NCBI GenBank assembly: GCA_030826765.1
Contig: JAUUDM010000030.1
Coordinates: forward strand, 1 to 60,273
Reading direction: 5' to 3'
From: Nautiliales bacterium
Lineage (GTDB): Bacteria; Campylobacterota; Campylobacteria; Campylobacterales; JAADDX01
Length of the DNA: 60,273 nt
The translations under genes and the position numbers were made by a program. Positions 8,511 to 17,013 of the stretch are shown piece after piece. Positions within the stretch are counted from its first letter, which is position 1; every line of letters starts with the position of its first letter. The notes beneath the pieces are model-generated. The model saw only the letters and a list, made by a program, of their open reading frames with translations. It was not told the DNA's origin and made no database searches.

Positions 8511-8528
8511 ATTATAACTAAATAATAG
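8511..8528 (-). promoter_or_regulatory. Promoter of mtfA-like gene, next to ACTAAATAATAG motif
   Basis: On the minus strand CTATTATTTAGT (8528-8517) runs straight into TATAAT (8516-8511), only 10 nt upstream of the ATG at 8500. Transcription would start about 4 nt before the codon, making the message nearly leaderless. The 12-mer is the same one found in the 4781-4835 repeats. Confidence 0.55.
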
Positions 8529-8607
8529 ATAAAGATTACAAAACGAAACTTGATTTTATTTCAAAAATCGTGTAAATTTACAAAAAACTTTTTAGAAAGG
8601 CATTATT

Positions 8608-10812
8608 TTGGCAAAAAATTTAGTAATAGTGGAATCACCAGCAAAAGCAAAAACAATCAAAAATTTTTTAGGAAAAGATTACGAAGTATTAGCAAGTAAG
8701 GGGCATATCAGAGATTTACCAAAAAGTAGTTTTGGTATAAAAATAGAAGATGGAAAATTTATTCCTGAATATAGAGTTACAAAAGACCATAGTGATATAG
8801 CCAAAAAAATCAAAGAATCAGCAAAAAAAGCAGATACTGTTTATATCGCAACCGATGAAGATAGAGAGGGGGAAGCTATAGGGTATCACATAGCTTATAT
8901 GTTAAATAGAGGAAAAGATATAGAAAAATTTCCAAGAATTGCTTTTCACGAAATTACAAAAAAAGCTATCAAAAATGCACTTGAAAATCCAAGAACTTTA
9001 AATATGGATAATGTAAATGCTCAACAAGCAAGAAGACTTCTTGATAGAATAGTGGGTTACAGACTTTCTCCACTTTTAGGGCAAAAAATACAAAGAGGTT
9101 TGAGTGCCGGTAGGGTTCAAAGCTCAGCTTTAAAATTAATTGTAGATAGAGAAAGAGAGATTCAAAAGTTTATTCCAGTTGAATATTGGAGTGTTTTAGG
9201 ATATTTCAAAAAAACTGAAAGTAGTTTAATTGAATTTGAAAATAATAAAATAGAAAAATTATCTATTAAAAATAAAGATGAAGCTGATAATATTTTAAAC
9301 AGTTTAAAAGCACTTACATATAAAGTAGAAAATATTGAAAAAAAAGAGAGAAAAACTAACTCTTTACCACCTTTTATGACTTCAACTTTGCAACAAACTG
9401 CATCAAGTATGCTGGGATTTTCTCCAAAAAAGACAATGCAAATTGCTCAAAAACTTTATGAAGGGGTAAAAACACCTGTGGGAAATATGGGGATTATCAC
9501 TTATATGAGAACAGATAGTCTGAATATTGCCAAAGAAGCCCAAGACGCTGCTGTTGAATTTATTAAAAATGAGTTTGGTGATAAATATTTAAATCCAACT
9601 GTTTACAAATCAAAAGCACAAGGCGCTCAAGAAGCCCACGAAGCAATTCGTCCAACAGAAGTGAAATTAACTCCATATGATTTAAGAAATTACTTAAGCA
9701 GTGATGAATTTAGATTGTATCAATTAATTTATAACAGATTTATAGCTTCACAAATGAAACCAGCTATTTTTGAAATTCAGAATATTATTTTTGCAAGTAG
9801 CAAAGGAAAATTCAAAACAAGTGGTAGAAAACTGATTTTTGATGGATTTTATAGAATTTATGGGGATAAAGATAGAGATAAAGTTTTACCAGATTTTAAA
9901 GTAGGAGAAGAGCTTAAACTTGAAGATATAAAAGCAGAGCAACATTTTACAGAGCCACCAAGTAGATATTCAGAAGCCAGTTTGATTAAAGAACTTGAAA
10001 AAAGAGGTATCGGAAGACCTTCAACTTATGCACCAACTATTACACTTTTACAAAATAGAGAATATGTTAAAACTGAAAAAAAACAACTTATTCCAACTGA
10101 AATAGCGTTTAAAGTTATTGAAATATTAGAAAAATATTTCCCAAATATTGTAGATGCTAATTTTACAGCTAAAATGGAAGAAGAACTTGATGAAATTGCT
10201 GAACACAAAAAAGATTGGCAAGAAGTTTTAGAAGAGTTTTATGAGCCATTTATCAAACAAATTGAAGAAGGTAAAAAGAATATACCTTCTCAAAAAGTAG
10301 CAAAACCTTTAGAAGGGGAGTTTTGTCCAGAATGTGGAGGGCAACTTTTACTTAGAAAAGGAAGATATGGAGAATTTATAGCGTGTAGTAACTTCCCTAA
10401 ATGTAAATATACTAGACAAATGGATGGGACAGAAAAGCCAAAACCAAAAGAAACTGATATCAAATGTGATAAATGTGGCTCTCCAATGGTGATTAAAACA
10501 AGTAGAAAAGGTGAAGAGTTTTTAGCGTGTAGTAATTATCCAAAATGTAAAAATGCTAAACCTTTAAAAGAGCCTGAAAAAATAGGGATAAAATGTCCAG
10601 AATGTGGTAAAGAAATAGTGGAAAAGAAATCAAAAAAAGGTGTCTATTATACTTGTGAAGATTATCCAAATTGTAAATTTTCATCAAATTTCAAACCAAC
10701 AGATAAAAAATGTCCAGAATGTGGATATATAATGGGTGAGAGAACTTTTAGAAATAAGGAAATTTATGAATGTTTAAATAAAAGTTGTAAACATAGAGAG
10801 GATAAAAAATGA
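8608..10812 (+). CDS. topA: DNA topoisomerase I
   Basis: The 734-residue type IA topoisomerase relaxes negative supercoils by passing one strand through a transient 5'-phosphotyrosine break. The Toprim domain opens with VESPAKAKTI and holds the metal site DEDREGE (83-89). The catalytic tyrosine is Y299 in GIITYMRTDS. Four C-terminal zinc-finger units (Cys-x2-Cys ... Cys-x5-Cys) span about 590-730; the last has CLNKSC and lacks the usual Pro spacing. Start is TTG at 8608 with AGAAAGG 7 nt before it, giving the standard MAKNLVIVES N-terminus. It overlaps the next gene by 4 nt (ATGA), heading a run that includes bioB. Confidence 0.97.
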   Translation: MAKNLVIVESPAKAKTIKNFLGKDYEVLASKGHIRDLPKSSFGIKIEDGKFIPEYRVTKDHSDIAKKIKESAKKADTVYIATDEDREGEAIGYHIAYMLNRGKDIEKFPRIAFHEITKKAIKNALENPRTLNMDNVNAQQARRLLDRIVGYRLSPLLGQKIQRGLSAGRVQSSALKLIVDREREIQKFIPVEYWSVLGYFKKTESSLIEFENNKIEKLSIKNKDEADNILNSLKALTYKVENIEKKERKTNSLPPFMTSTLQQTASSMLGFSPKKTMQIAQKLYEGVKTPVGNMGIITYMRTDSLNIAKEAQDAAVEFIKNEFGDKYLNPTVYKSKAQGAQEAHEAIRPTEVKLTPYDLRNYLSSDEFRLYQLIYNRFIASQMKPAIFEIQNIIFASSKGKFKTSGRKLIFDGFYRIYGDKDRDKVLPDFKVGEELKLEDIKAEQHFTEPPSRYSEASLIKELEKRGIGRPSTYAPTITLLQNREYVKTEKKQLIPTEIAFKVIEILEKYFPNIVDANFTAKMEEELDEIAEHKKDWQEVLEEFYEPFIKQIEEGKKNIPSQKVAKPLEGEFCPECGGQLLLRKGRYGEFIACSNFPKCKYTRQMDGTEKPKPKETDIKCDKCGSPMVIKTSRKGEEFLACSNYPKCKNAKPLKEPEKIGIKCPECGKEIVEKKSKKGVYYTCEDYPNCKFSSNFKPTDKKCPECGYIMGERTFRNKEIYECLNKSCKHREDKK

Positions 10813-11324
10813 AAATAGGACTTATTTCAGATACACATAAAAAAGTAGGCCGTGCTAAAAAAGCTATTGATTTATTGATTGAAAACGGGGCTGAATATAT
10901 AATCCACGCTGGAGATATTGTAAAAGAAGAAGTTTTAGAATATTTAAAAGAAAAAAAAATTCCTTATATTGCAGTTTTTGGAAATAATGATTATCATTTA
11001 TATCGTTTAGTTGATGAATATAATTTACATTATGAACCATTTAAATTTAAATTAGCAAATCATACTTTTAAATTAATGCATTATCCAACCAAAATGTTTC
11101 CATTAGATACTGAAATTGTGATTTATGGGCATACTCATCAAGAGGATATTACTTATAATGGAAGAAATTTAATTTTAAATCCAGGTGAAACGTGTGCGAG
11201 AAATAGAAATTATAGCAGTTGTATGATGTTAGAAATTTTGGAAGATAGATATTTAGTTACTCATTATTATAGATTTGTAGGAACAGATGAGTGGCAAAGT
11301 AATTTAAAAGAGATAAAAAAATGA
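10809..11324 (+). CDS. YfcE/MJ0936-type metallophosphoesterase
   Basis: The 171-residue single-domain calcineurin-like phosphoesterase carries the whole dimetal signature: D8-x-H10 (SDTH), GD at 35-36 (HAGDI), GNND at 58-61, and GHTH at 107-110. Relatives (YfcE, MJ0936) hydrolyse phosphodiesters in vitro with unclear physiological substrate. It is coupled by ATGA overlaps to topA upstream and bioB downstream, which is housekeeping packing rather than proof of shared function. Confidence 0.9.
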   Translation: MKIGLISDTHKKVGRAKKAIDLLIENGAEYIIHAGDIVKEEVLEYLKEKKIPYIAVFGNNDYHLYRLVDEYNLHYEPFKFKLANHTFKLMHYPTKMFPLDTEIVIYGHTHQEDITYNGRNLILNPGETCARNRNYSSCMMLEILEDRYLVTHYYRFVGTDEWQSNLKEIKK

Positions 11325-12154
11325 TATATTTATGTGCAATTTCAAATATTAGTAGTGGGAATTGCAGTGAAGATTGTAAATTTTGTACTCAATCAGCTCA
11401 TTATAATGTTGGAATTGATAAATATAAAGAAAAATCTATTGATGAGGTTATAAAAGAAGCAAAAATTGCTAAAAAAAACAGAGCAGTTGGATTTTGTCTT
11501 GTAACTGCTGGAAAAGGTTTAAGTAATAAAAAAGTTGAATATGTTTCAAAAGTAGCATATGAAGTGAAAAAAGAAGTGGATATTTCTTTGATTGGTTGTA
11601 ATGGAACTGCTACGAAAGAGCAACTAAAAGAGCTAAAAAAAGCAGGAATTGAAAATTATAATCACAATTTAGAAACTTCAAAAGAGTTTTATAAAAATAT
11701 TTGCACTACTCATTCGTGGGATGAAAGGTTTGAAACTTGTTTGAATGCTAAAGAAGTAGGGCTTAATCTTTGCACTGGTGGAATTTTAGGCCTTGGAGAA
11801 AGTGAAAAAGATAGATATTCTATGTTGGAGAGTATAAAAGAATTAAATCCGATGAGTGTGCCTCTTAACTTTTTTATTTCAAATGAAAAACTTCCTTTAA
11901 GTGAAAGTAAAATTACAAAAGAAGAAGCACTTTTTTGGATAAGTGAATATCGTAAAACTTTACCAAAAAGTATGATAATGTTAGCTGGTGGAAGAGAATT
12001 AGTTTTTGGTGATGAATGGATAGAAGCTTTAAAAGCTGGGGCTAATTCTATTGTAATTGGAAATTATTTAACTACCAAAGGCGAAAAAGCAAACAAAGAT
12101 ATAGAGATGCTTGAAAAACATAATTACAAAATAGCAAAGAGTTGCAATGGGTGA
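11321..12154 (+). CDS. bioB: Biotin synthase
   Basis: A radical-SAM enzyme that inserts sulfur into dethiobiotin. The [4Fe-4S] motif is Cys15-x3-Cys19-x2-Cys22 (NCSEDCKFCTQSAHY), almost at the N-terminus. Cysteines in LIGCNGT, KNICTTHSWDERFET and LNLCTGGILGLGE match conserved BioB positions. At 277 residues it is shorter than the E. coli enzyme (346), as is usual in Campylobacterota. It overlaps the upstream phosphoesterase by 4 nt and the downstream antiporter by 8 nt. No other biotin genes are in the window. Confidence 0.93.
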   Translation: MIYLCAISNISSGNCSEDCKFCTQSAHYNVGIDKYKEKSIDEVIKEAKIAKKNRAVGFCLVTAGKGLSNKKVEYVSKVAYEVKKEVDISLIGCNGTATKEQLKELKKAGIENYNHNLETSKEFYKNICTTHSWDERFETCLNAKEVGLNLCTGGILGLGESEKDRYSMLESIKELNPMSVPLNFFISNEKLPLSESKITKEEALFWISEYRKTLPKSMIMLAGGRELVFGDEWIEALKAGANSIVIGNYLTTKGEKANKDIEMLEKHNYKIAKSCNG

Positions 12155-13298
12155 AATTGAATTAATTGTAATAATTTCAGTTTTATTACTTATAGCACCA
12201 TTTGTTTCGAATATTTTAAAATTACCAATTGCAGTAGTTGAAATTATGATGGGTTCATTAGTAGGAACTTTTGGGCTTTTACACGAAAGTCATCTGTTTG
12301 AACTTTTATCAGAAGTTGGATTTTTATATCTAATGTTTTTGGCTGGAATGGAAGTAAATTTGAAGCAGTTTGTTAAAATTGATAAAAAAATATTTTTATT
12401 AGGTGGATTGTTTTTATCTTTTTTATTTTTATTAACTGTTATTTTTGTGAAATTTTTTCATTTAAGTAATATTTTTATAGTTATTTTACCGATGATTAGT
12501 GTAGGCTTGATTGTCAGTGTGCAAAAAGAGGTTGGAAAAAGTGAGTGGATAGAAATGGCAATTACTGTTGGTGTGATTGGAGAATTACTTTCAATTATTC
12601 TTTTAACAGTAATTAGCGGTATTTTTAAGCTTGGTATGGGAAGTGCATTATATTTCTCAATTTTAAAATTAATAATTCTAATTACTATTTTAATAGTTGG
12701 ATTTTATTTTATTAAAGTTTTATTTTGGTGGTTTCCAACTATAAAACATTATATTATGCCTGATGATGATAAATATAATCAGGATATTAGACTTAGTTTT
12801 GCTCTGTTTTTTATTATGATTTCTATTATGATTTATTTACATTTAGATGTGGTTTTAGGGGCTTTTGTAGCAGGTATGTTTATTACTTCATTTTTTGAAC
12901 ATAATGTAGAGTTAGAACATAAATTAGCACCATTTGGATTTGGATTTTTAATTACACTCTTTTTTATTCATGTTGGAAGTACTTTTAATTTAAAATATTT
13001 AGTTGATTTGAAAATGTTAAAAATTACATTTTTAGTAGTTGCTTTAATGCTAGGAATTAGAATAGTTGCTTCTTTAGTTTTTATAAAAATTATGAATTTG
13101 AGAGAGATTTTATTGTTTGCTTTGAGTCTTTCTATGCCTTTAACTTTATTGATTGCAACTTCTACACTTGCATATCAAGCACAAAGTATTGATTTGATGC
13201 ATTATAATGCCTTTATTTTAGCTTCAATTTTAGAAGTATTGATAGCTATGATTGGAATTAAACAGATTTTGAAAATAAAAATTGACAAAAATAGATAA
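12147..13298 (+). CDS. CPA2-family cation:proton antiporter
   Basis: The 383-residue protein is almost entirely hydrophobic, with roughly 11-12 membrane helices. The early LIAPFVSNILKLPIAVVEIM and the FLAGMEVNLKQF segment are typical of the Na+/H+ exchanger family PF00999 (KefB/NapA branch). There is no C-terminal TrkA-N or RCK domain, so it is not a full KefB/C. Its start overlaps bioB by 8 nt. Ion specificity (Na+ or K+ for H+) cannot be read from the sequence. It probably contributes to pH or salt balance. Confidence 0.85.
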   Translation: MGEIELIVIISVLLLIAPFVSNILKLPIAVVEIMMGSLVGTFGLLHESHLFELLSEVGFLYLMFLAGMEVNLKQFVKIDKKIFLLGGLFLSFLFLLTVIFVKFFHLSNIFIVILPMISVGLIVSVQKEVGKSEWIEMAITVGVIGELLSIILLTVISGIFKLGMGSALYFSILKLIILITILIVGFYFIKVLFWWFPTIKHYIMPDDDKYNQDIRLSFALFFIMISIMIYLHLDVVLGAFVAGMFITSFFEHNVELEHKLAPFGFGFLITLFFIHVGSTFNLKYLVDLKMLKITFLVVALMLGIRIVASLVFIKIMNLREILLFALSLSMPLTLLIATSTLAYQAQSIDLMHYNAFILASILEVLIAMIGIKQILKIKIDKNR

Positions 13299-13344
13299 AT
13301 TTTGTATTATTAAATTCAGTACAAAAAAATTAAAAGGATAAAAA

Positions 13345-13626
13345 ATGATAAATGAATTATTTCCAGAAGATGACGGAATGTTTATGGGAAGTCCAAAAAG
13401 TAAATTTTTTGACATAGTTTATAATGCTAATAGAAATTTAGTTGAACAAGAAATTGAAGATATAATTGAAAGAATGTGTCTGTTAGAGATGATAGCTGAA
13501 GAACATGAAGAGGAGTTAGAACAAAAATTAGCAGAAGTTAAATTTAGTAAATCTCAAGAATTAGAAGATAGAAAATTTGATGCTTTTATAAATAGTACAG
13601 GAAATATTCTTTCTCAAAATGAGTAA
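13345..13626 (+). CDS. Conserved small acidic protein, function unknown
   Basis: The 93-residue cytoplasmic protein is very rich in Glu and predicted helical. Residues 30-70 (EQEIEDIIERM...EEHEEELEQKLAEVKF) could form a coiled coil or four-helix element. No enzymatic motif or signal peptide is present. An AAAAGGA ribosome site precedes the ATG, and the end overlaps the next gene by 8 nt (ATGAGTAAA). It sits upstream of a polyprenyl synthase gene. Its position suggests an envelope or isoprenoid link, but no function should be assigned. Confidence 0.7.
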   Translation: MINELFPEDDGMFMGSPKSKFFDIVYNANRNLVEQEIEDIIERMCLLEMIAEEHEEELEQKLAEVKFSKSQELEDRKFDAFINSTGNILSQNE

Positions 13627-14110
13627 ATTTTTACTCTTTTTCTTTTCTATTTCTCTTTTTGCATTTGACCCATTGAAATATTGGTGGATAAATGATACAA
13701 TCTATCTCAAAAAAGATTACCCTGCAATATATAAAATCTTTTATAATAACAAAGTTTATATATTAAAATTTCGATGGACTTTGTTTAAAAATAGAGGTCT
13801 TGTGATACTCTATAACTACGAGAATCATCCTTTTCAAAATATTTTATATAAAAATTATCAATTAAATGGATATAGAATTTATATTACAAAAAATGATGAG
13901 CTAAATGACCCATATTTAATGCTTTATTTTAAAAATTTCAAAGATAATGTTGTAGAGTTTAATATTTTAATATATAATCCAGAACAAAATATAAGAATTA
14001 AATTAAATGAACCAAGATATAGAAAAAAAGAATGGGTTAAAAAGTTAATTCCATTATATCAAGCTCAGTTTGAAGGTGAAATTCCATATAAAGAGGTTAA
14101 AGATGAATAA
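13619..14110 (+). CDS. Predicted exported protein, function unknown
   Basis: The 163 residues begin with a signal peptide (MSKFLLFFFSISLFA, cleavage before FDPLKYWW). The mature part is rich in Tyr, Lys, Asn and Ile and beta-like, with repeated aromatic strands and no cysteine. No family is recognised. It overlaps both neighbours (8 nt on each side), so it is translationally coupled between the acidic protein and the polyprenyl synthase. A periplasmic protein with a conserved local partner set is the most that can be said. Confidence 0.6.
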   Translation: MSKFLLFFFSISLFAFDPLKYWWINDTIYLKKDYPAIYKIFYNNKVYILKFRWTLFKNRGLVILYNYENHPFQNILYKNYQLNGYRIYITKNDELNDPYLMLYFKNFKDNVVEFNILIYNPEQNIRIKLNEPRYRKKEWVKKLIPLYQAQFEGEIPYKEVKDE

Positions 14111-14954
14111 AGTTTATGAATATATGAGTGAAATGTTTAAAGATGTAAAATATTTTGATGAAATTCCAAAAGGAAAAGGTGTTAGGGCAAAATTGATTAC
14201 TTCAATTAATCCTAATGCTGTTGTTTTAGCAGCTGCTGTAGAATCTATTCATTTAGCTTCACTACTTCATGATGATGTGATTGATGAGAGTGAATTAAGA
14301 CGTGGAAAAGCTTCAATAAATGCAAAATATGGAGATAAAATAGCCATAATGCTTGGAGATATGTTTTTTGCTAAAGCGCTTGAAAGACTTACAAATTATG
14401 ATAAGAAAGCCAGTGAAAGTTTAGCTAAAACTATTTATACTTTGAGTTTAGGTGAAATGGAAGATGTGGCGTTAAGTGAAGAGATGAATTTAGATAAACA
14501 AAAATATATGGATATGATTTATAAAAAAACAGCAGTTTTAATTGAGATGGCTTGTTTTGAGTCTGCAAGACTTGCAAATCTTGATGCTGAAAAATATGCA
14601 CTTTATGGACGGAATTTAGGAATAGTTTTTCAAATAATTGATGATATTTTGGATATTGTAAGTGATGAAGAAACTGTGGGAAAGCCTGTAATGAATGATT
14701 TGTATGAAGGAAAAATGACTTTACCTTTTATTTATATGTATGAAGAATTAGATGAAAAAGATAGATCTTATTTCAAAACTTTGTTTAAAAAAAGATTAAA
14801 TAAAGAAGAAGAGAAGTGGATAAAAGAAAGAATTCAAAATGCAATTAAAAAAAGTTATCAAGAAGCGAAAAATTTAGCAAATGAAGGTATTAAGAATATT
14901 AAAGAGCCTTTTTTAAGAGAAATTATGATGAAATTAATTGAGAGAAAGTTTTAA
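14103..14954 (+). CDS. Polyprenyl (geranyl/farnesyl- or octaprenyl-type) diphosphate synthase
   Basis: A trans-isoprenyl diphosphate synthase that builds chains for quinone or undecaprenyl carriers. The first aspartate-rich motif is LHDDVIDES (D57, D58, D61 from the chosen start) followed by RRGK. The second is IIDDILDIVSD near 200, with KxxE-type surroundings. Start is chosen at 14103, with AAAGAGG about 7 nt upstream and an 8-nt overlap with the previous stop. An in-frame ATG at 14070 would add 11 basic residues without family support. The result is 283 residues. Chain length cannot be set from the motif alone, so ispA or ispB are both possible. Confidence 0.9.
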   Translation: MNKVYEYMSEMFKDVKYFDEIPKGKGVRAKLITSINPNAVVLAAAVESIHLASLLHDDVIDESELRRGKASINAKYGDKIAIMLGDMFFAKALERLTNYDKKASESLAKTIYTLSLGEMEDVALSEEMNLDKQKYMDMIYKKTAVLIEMACFESARLANLDAEKYALYGRNLGIVFQIIDDILDIVSDEETVGKPVMNDLYEGKMTLPFIYMYEELDEKDRSYFKTLFKKRLNKEEEKWIKERIQNAIKKSYQEAKNLANEGIKNIKEPFLREIMMKLIERKF

Positions 14955-15700
14955 TGGATATCAAAAATTTACTTGAAAATGAAGTTAAAAATAGAACTTA
15001 TTATGAAGTTAGCGAAGAAAATCCTGACCCAATTTTAATAGCACAAAAATATAAAGATGAAAAAATATCTTTAATTTGCTCTTTATTTGCTTATGGAAAA
15101 GCAAGTTTGATTGTTAAATTTCTGAAAAAAATAGATTTTGATATTTTAAATGAAACTGATGAAGAAATTATAAAATATTTTAAAGATTTTAAATATCGTT
15201 TTCAGACAAATGAAGATATTGCCCAATTTTTTATAACTTTAAAAAGAGTTGATAGTTTAGAAGAGTTGTTTTTAAAAGGATATCAAAAAGAAAATTTTGT
15301 AATTGATGGAATTGATTCTATTTTGGAAGAATTTTATAAAATTAATTTTTACGATTTGAAAGGTTATAGATTTTTAATAGGAAATAGATACAAAGGTAAA
15401 ACAAAAGGAAGTTCTCCGTATAAAAGATGGAATATGTTTTTAAGATGGATGGTAAGGAATGATAATATTGACTTTGGGCTTTGGAAAAATGTTAAAAAAT
15501 CTGATTTAATAATCCCACTTGATACTCATACTTTTAATGTTTCACATAAATTAGATCTATTAAGTAGAAAAACATATGATTTAGAATCTGCTATTTTACT
15601 TACAAATAAATTAAAAGAATTTGATGAAAATGACCCTGTAAAATATGATTTTGCTATTTATAGATTAGGTCAAAACAATGATATTGTTTCTATAAAATGA
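14954..15700 (+). CDS. TIGR02757/DUF2400 family protein
   Basis: The 248-residue cytoplasmic protein is recognised as the DUF2400/TIGR02757 family by features such as NPDPILIAQKY at the N-terminus, ALFAYG-type SLFAYGKASLIVKFL, GSSPYKRWNMFLRWMVR, and the C-terminal LIIPLDTHTFNVSHKL. The latter segments echo the helix-hairpin-helix DNA glycosylase fold. The function is not known. Its ATG overlaps the polyprenyl synthase stop (TAATG). It is the last gene before a promoter gap ahead of atpB. Confidence 0.85.
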   Translation: MDIKNLLENEVKNRTYYEVSEENPDPILIAQKYKDEKISLICSLFAYGKASLIVKFLKKIDFDILNETDEEIIKYFKDFKYRFQTNEDIAQFFITLKRVDSLEELFLKGYQKENFVIDGIDSILEEFYKINFYDLKGYRFLIGNRYKGKTKGSSPYKRWNMFLRWMVRNDNIDFGLWKNVKKSDLIIPLDTHTFNVSHKLDLLSRKTYDLESAILLTNKLKEFDENDPVKYDFAIYRLGQNNDIVSIK

Positions 15701-15790
15701 AAATTTGTAACAAATTAAAGATAATTTTTGAAAATTGTATTCATAATTTAGTAATTTATGATAAAATTTCAATAAAAAAAGGAAATGTCG

Positions 15791-16465
15791 ATGAATGAAC
15801 CATTTTTATTTTTAGGTATTGGTAGTCATATGACTGTACTTGTAATTCATTCTGTTTTAGCAATGATTATAGCATTAGTTGTAGCAAAAATGGCTACAAG
15901 AAATTTACAAACTGTTCCAAAAGGTTGTCAAAATGTTATGGAAAGTTTAGTAGATGGTATTTTAACTATTGGAAGTGATGTAATCAGAAAAGATTTAGCA
16001 AGAAAATATCTTCCATTAACTGGAGCTTTAGCTATTTATATTTTTATAGCGAATGTGATTGGAATTATTCCTGGGTTTGAATCTCCAACTGGAAATGTAA
16101 ATTTAACTCTTGCATTAGCATTGATTGTATTTTTCTATTATCATTTTGAAGGTATTAGAAAAAATGGGGTAGTTCACTATTTTGCGCACTTTGCTGGACC
16201 AGTTAAAGTTTTAGCACCACTTATGTTCCCAATTGAAATTATTTCTCATATTTCAAGAATTATTTCATTATCATTCAGACTTTTTGGGAATATTAAAGGT
16301 GATGATTTATTCTTAGCAGTATTACTTATGTTAGTACCTTGGATTGTTCCTTTACCAGCATTTGCATTACTTACATTCTCAGCGCTTTTACAAGCATTTG
16401 TATTTATGATTCTTACTTATGTTTATCTTGCAGGTGCTGTAACATTAGAAGAAGAAGCTCTTTAA
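15791..16465 (+). CDS. atpB: ATP synthase F0 subunit a
   Basis: The a-subunit forms the two proton half-channels facing the c-ring. The 224-residue protein carries [20 protein letters not shown], the family helix [23 protein letters not shown] with the essential Arg, and the final helix [16 protein letters not shown]. Start is taken at 15791: AAGGA at 15779-15783 is 7 nt away, while the earlier ATG at 15785 is too close. As in other Campylobacterota it stands apart from the F1 genes. A weak TATGATAAAAT element at about 15757-15767 may be its promoter. A ThiE-like gene follows after 11 nt. Confidence 0.95.
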   Translation: MNEPFLFLGIGSHMTVLVIHSVLAMIIALVVAKMATRNLQTVPKGCQNVMESLVDGILTIGSDVIRKDLARKYLPLTGALAIYIFIANVIGIIPGFESPTGNVNLTLALALIVFFYYHFEGIRKNGVVHYFAHFAGPVKVLAPLMFPIEIISHISRIISLSFRLFGNIKGDDLFLAVLLMLVPWIVPLPAFALLTFSALLQAFVFMILTYVYLAGAVTLEEEAL

Positions 16466-16476
16466 GAGTTTTTTCT

Positions 16477-16989
16477 TTGAAAAAATATTTAATTACGGAC
16501 CCTAAATTTTATCCAAATTTTAAACTTAATTTAACTAATTCTATTGAAAAATATAAACCTGATTATATTTGCTTTCGTGATAAAACTTCTACAAAAAATG
16601 CTAAATTAGCTGTTGAAATAGCAAAATATTATAAAATCCCAATAGTTGTAAATCAATATCTAGAATTACTTAATTTAGGATTTGATGGAGTTCATCTTAC
16701 TTCAAATCAACTTTATTTAATTGATAATTTTAAAAATTGTTTAACTTTTGCTTCTACTCACTCTATTGAAGAAATAAAAAAGGCTAAAAATTCAGATTTT
16801 ATTACTTTTTCGCCAATTTTTAATTCAAAAGGTCGTGAAGGTTTAGGAATAGACGTTTTAAATAAAATTTGTGAAGAGACTACTTCAAAAGTATTTGCTC
16901 TTGGTGGAATTATAAGTGATAAAGAAGTAGAGCAAATTAAACTTTCAAAAGCTTATGGATTTGCGAGTATTCGCTACTTTTTGGTATAG
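16477..16989 (+). CDS. ThiE/TenI-like thiamine phosphate synthase family protein
   Basis: From a TTG at 16477 the 170-residue protein reads KKYLITDPKFYPN..., then YICFRDK, VNQYLELLNLGFDGVHLTS, FASTHSIEEIKKA, FITFSPIFNSKGREGLG and VFALGGI. These are the substrate and phosphate-loop positions of the ThiE TIM barrel. ThiE couples HMP-PP with thiazole phosphate, while TenI proteins are aromatases or inactive. It is about 40 residues shorter than E. coli ThiE, missing mostly the front part. The start has only a weak AAGAG site and may rely on read-through from atpB, 11 nt upstream. An earlier start inside atpB gives a nonsense N-terminus. Confidence 0.7.
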   Translation: MKKYLITDPKFYPNFKLNLTNSIEKYKPDYICFRDKTSTKNAKLAVEIAKYYKIPIVVNQYLELLNLGFDGVHLTSNQLYLIDNFKNCLTFASTHSIEEIKKAKNSDFITFSPIFNSKGREGLGIDVLNKICEETTSKVFALGGIISDKEVEQIKLSKAYGFASIRYFLV

Positions 16990-16992
16990 AAA

Positions 16993-17012
16993 TAGTCTCA
17001 AAATTGAGACTA
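16993..17012. terminator. Intergenic palindrome, likely bidirectional terminator
   Basis: Perfect arms tagtctcaa (16993-17001) and ttgagacta (17004-17012) flank two bases. It lies 4 nt after the ThiE-like stop and just before the end of the convergent glycosyltransferase gene. A T-rich stretch (attaaatattttttaa) follows on the plus strand. Confidence 0.65.
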
Positions 17013-17013
17013 A

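Noticed and set aside
8608-13298. topA-phosphoesterase-bioB-antiporter as a functional system
   Set aside because: All genes are common housekeeping types with generic overlaps; the order looks like compaction and not a pathway.
14070-14102. Upstream ATG start for the polyprenyl synthase
   Set aside because: The added residues (MKVKFHIKRLK) are the shifted reading of the preceding gene; ATG 14103 has the ribosome site.
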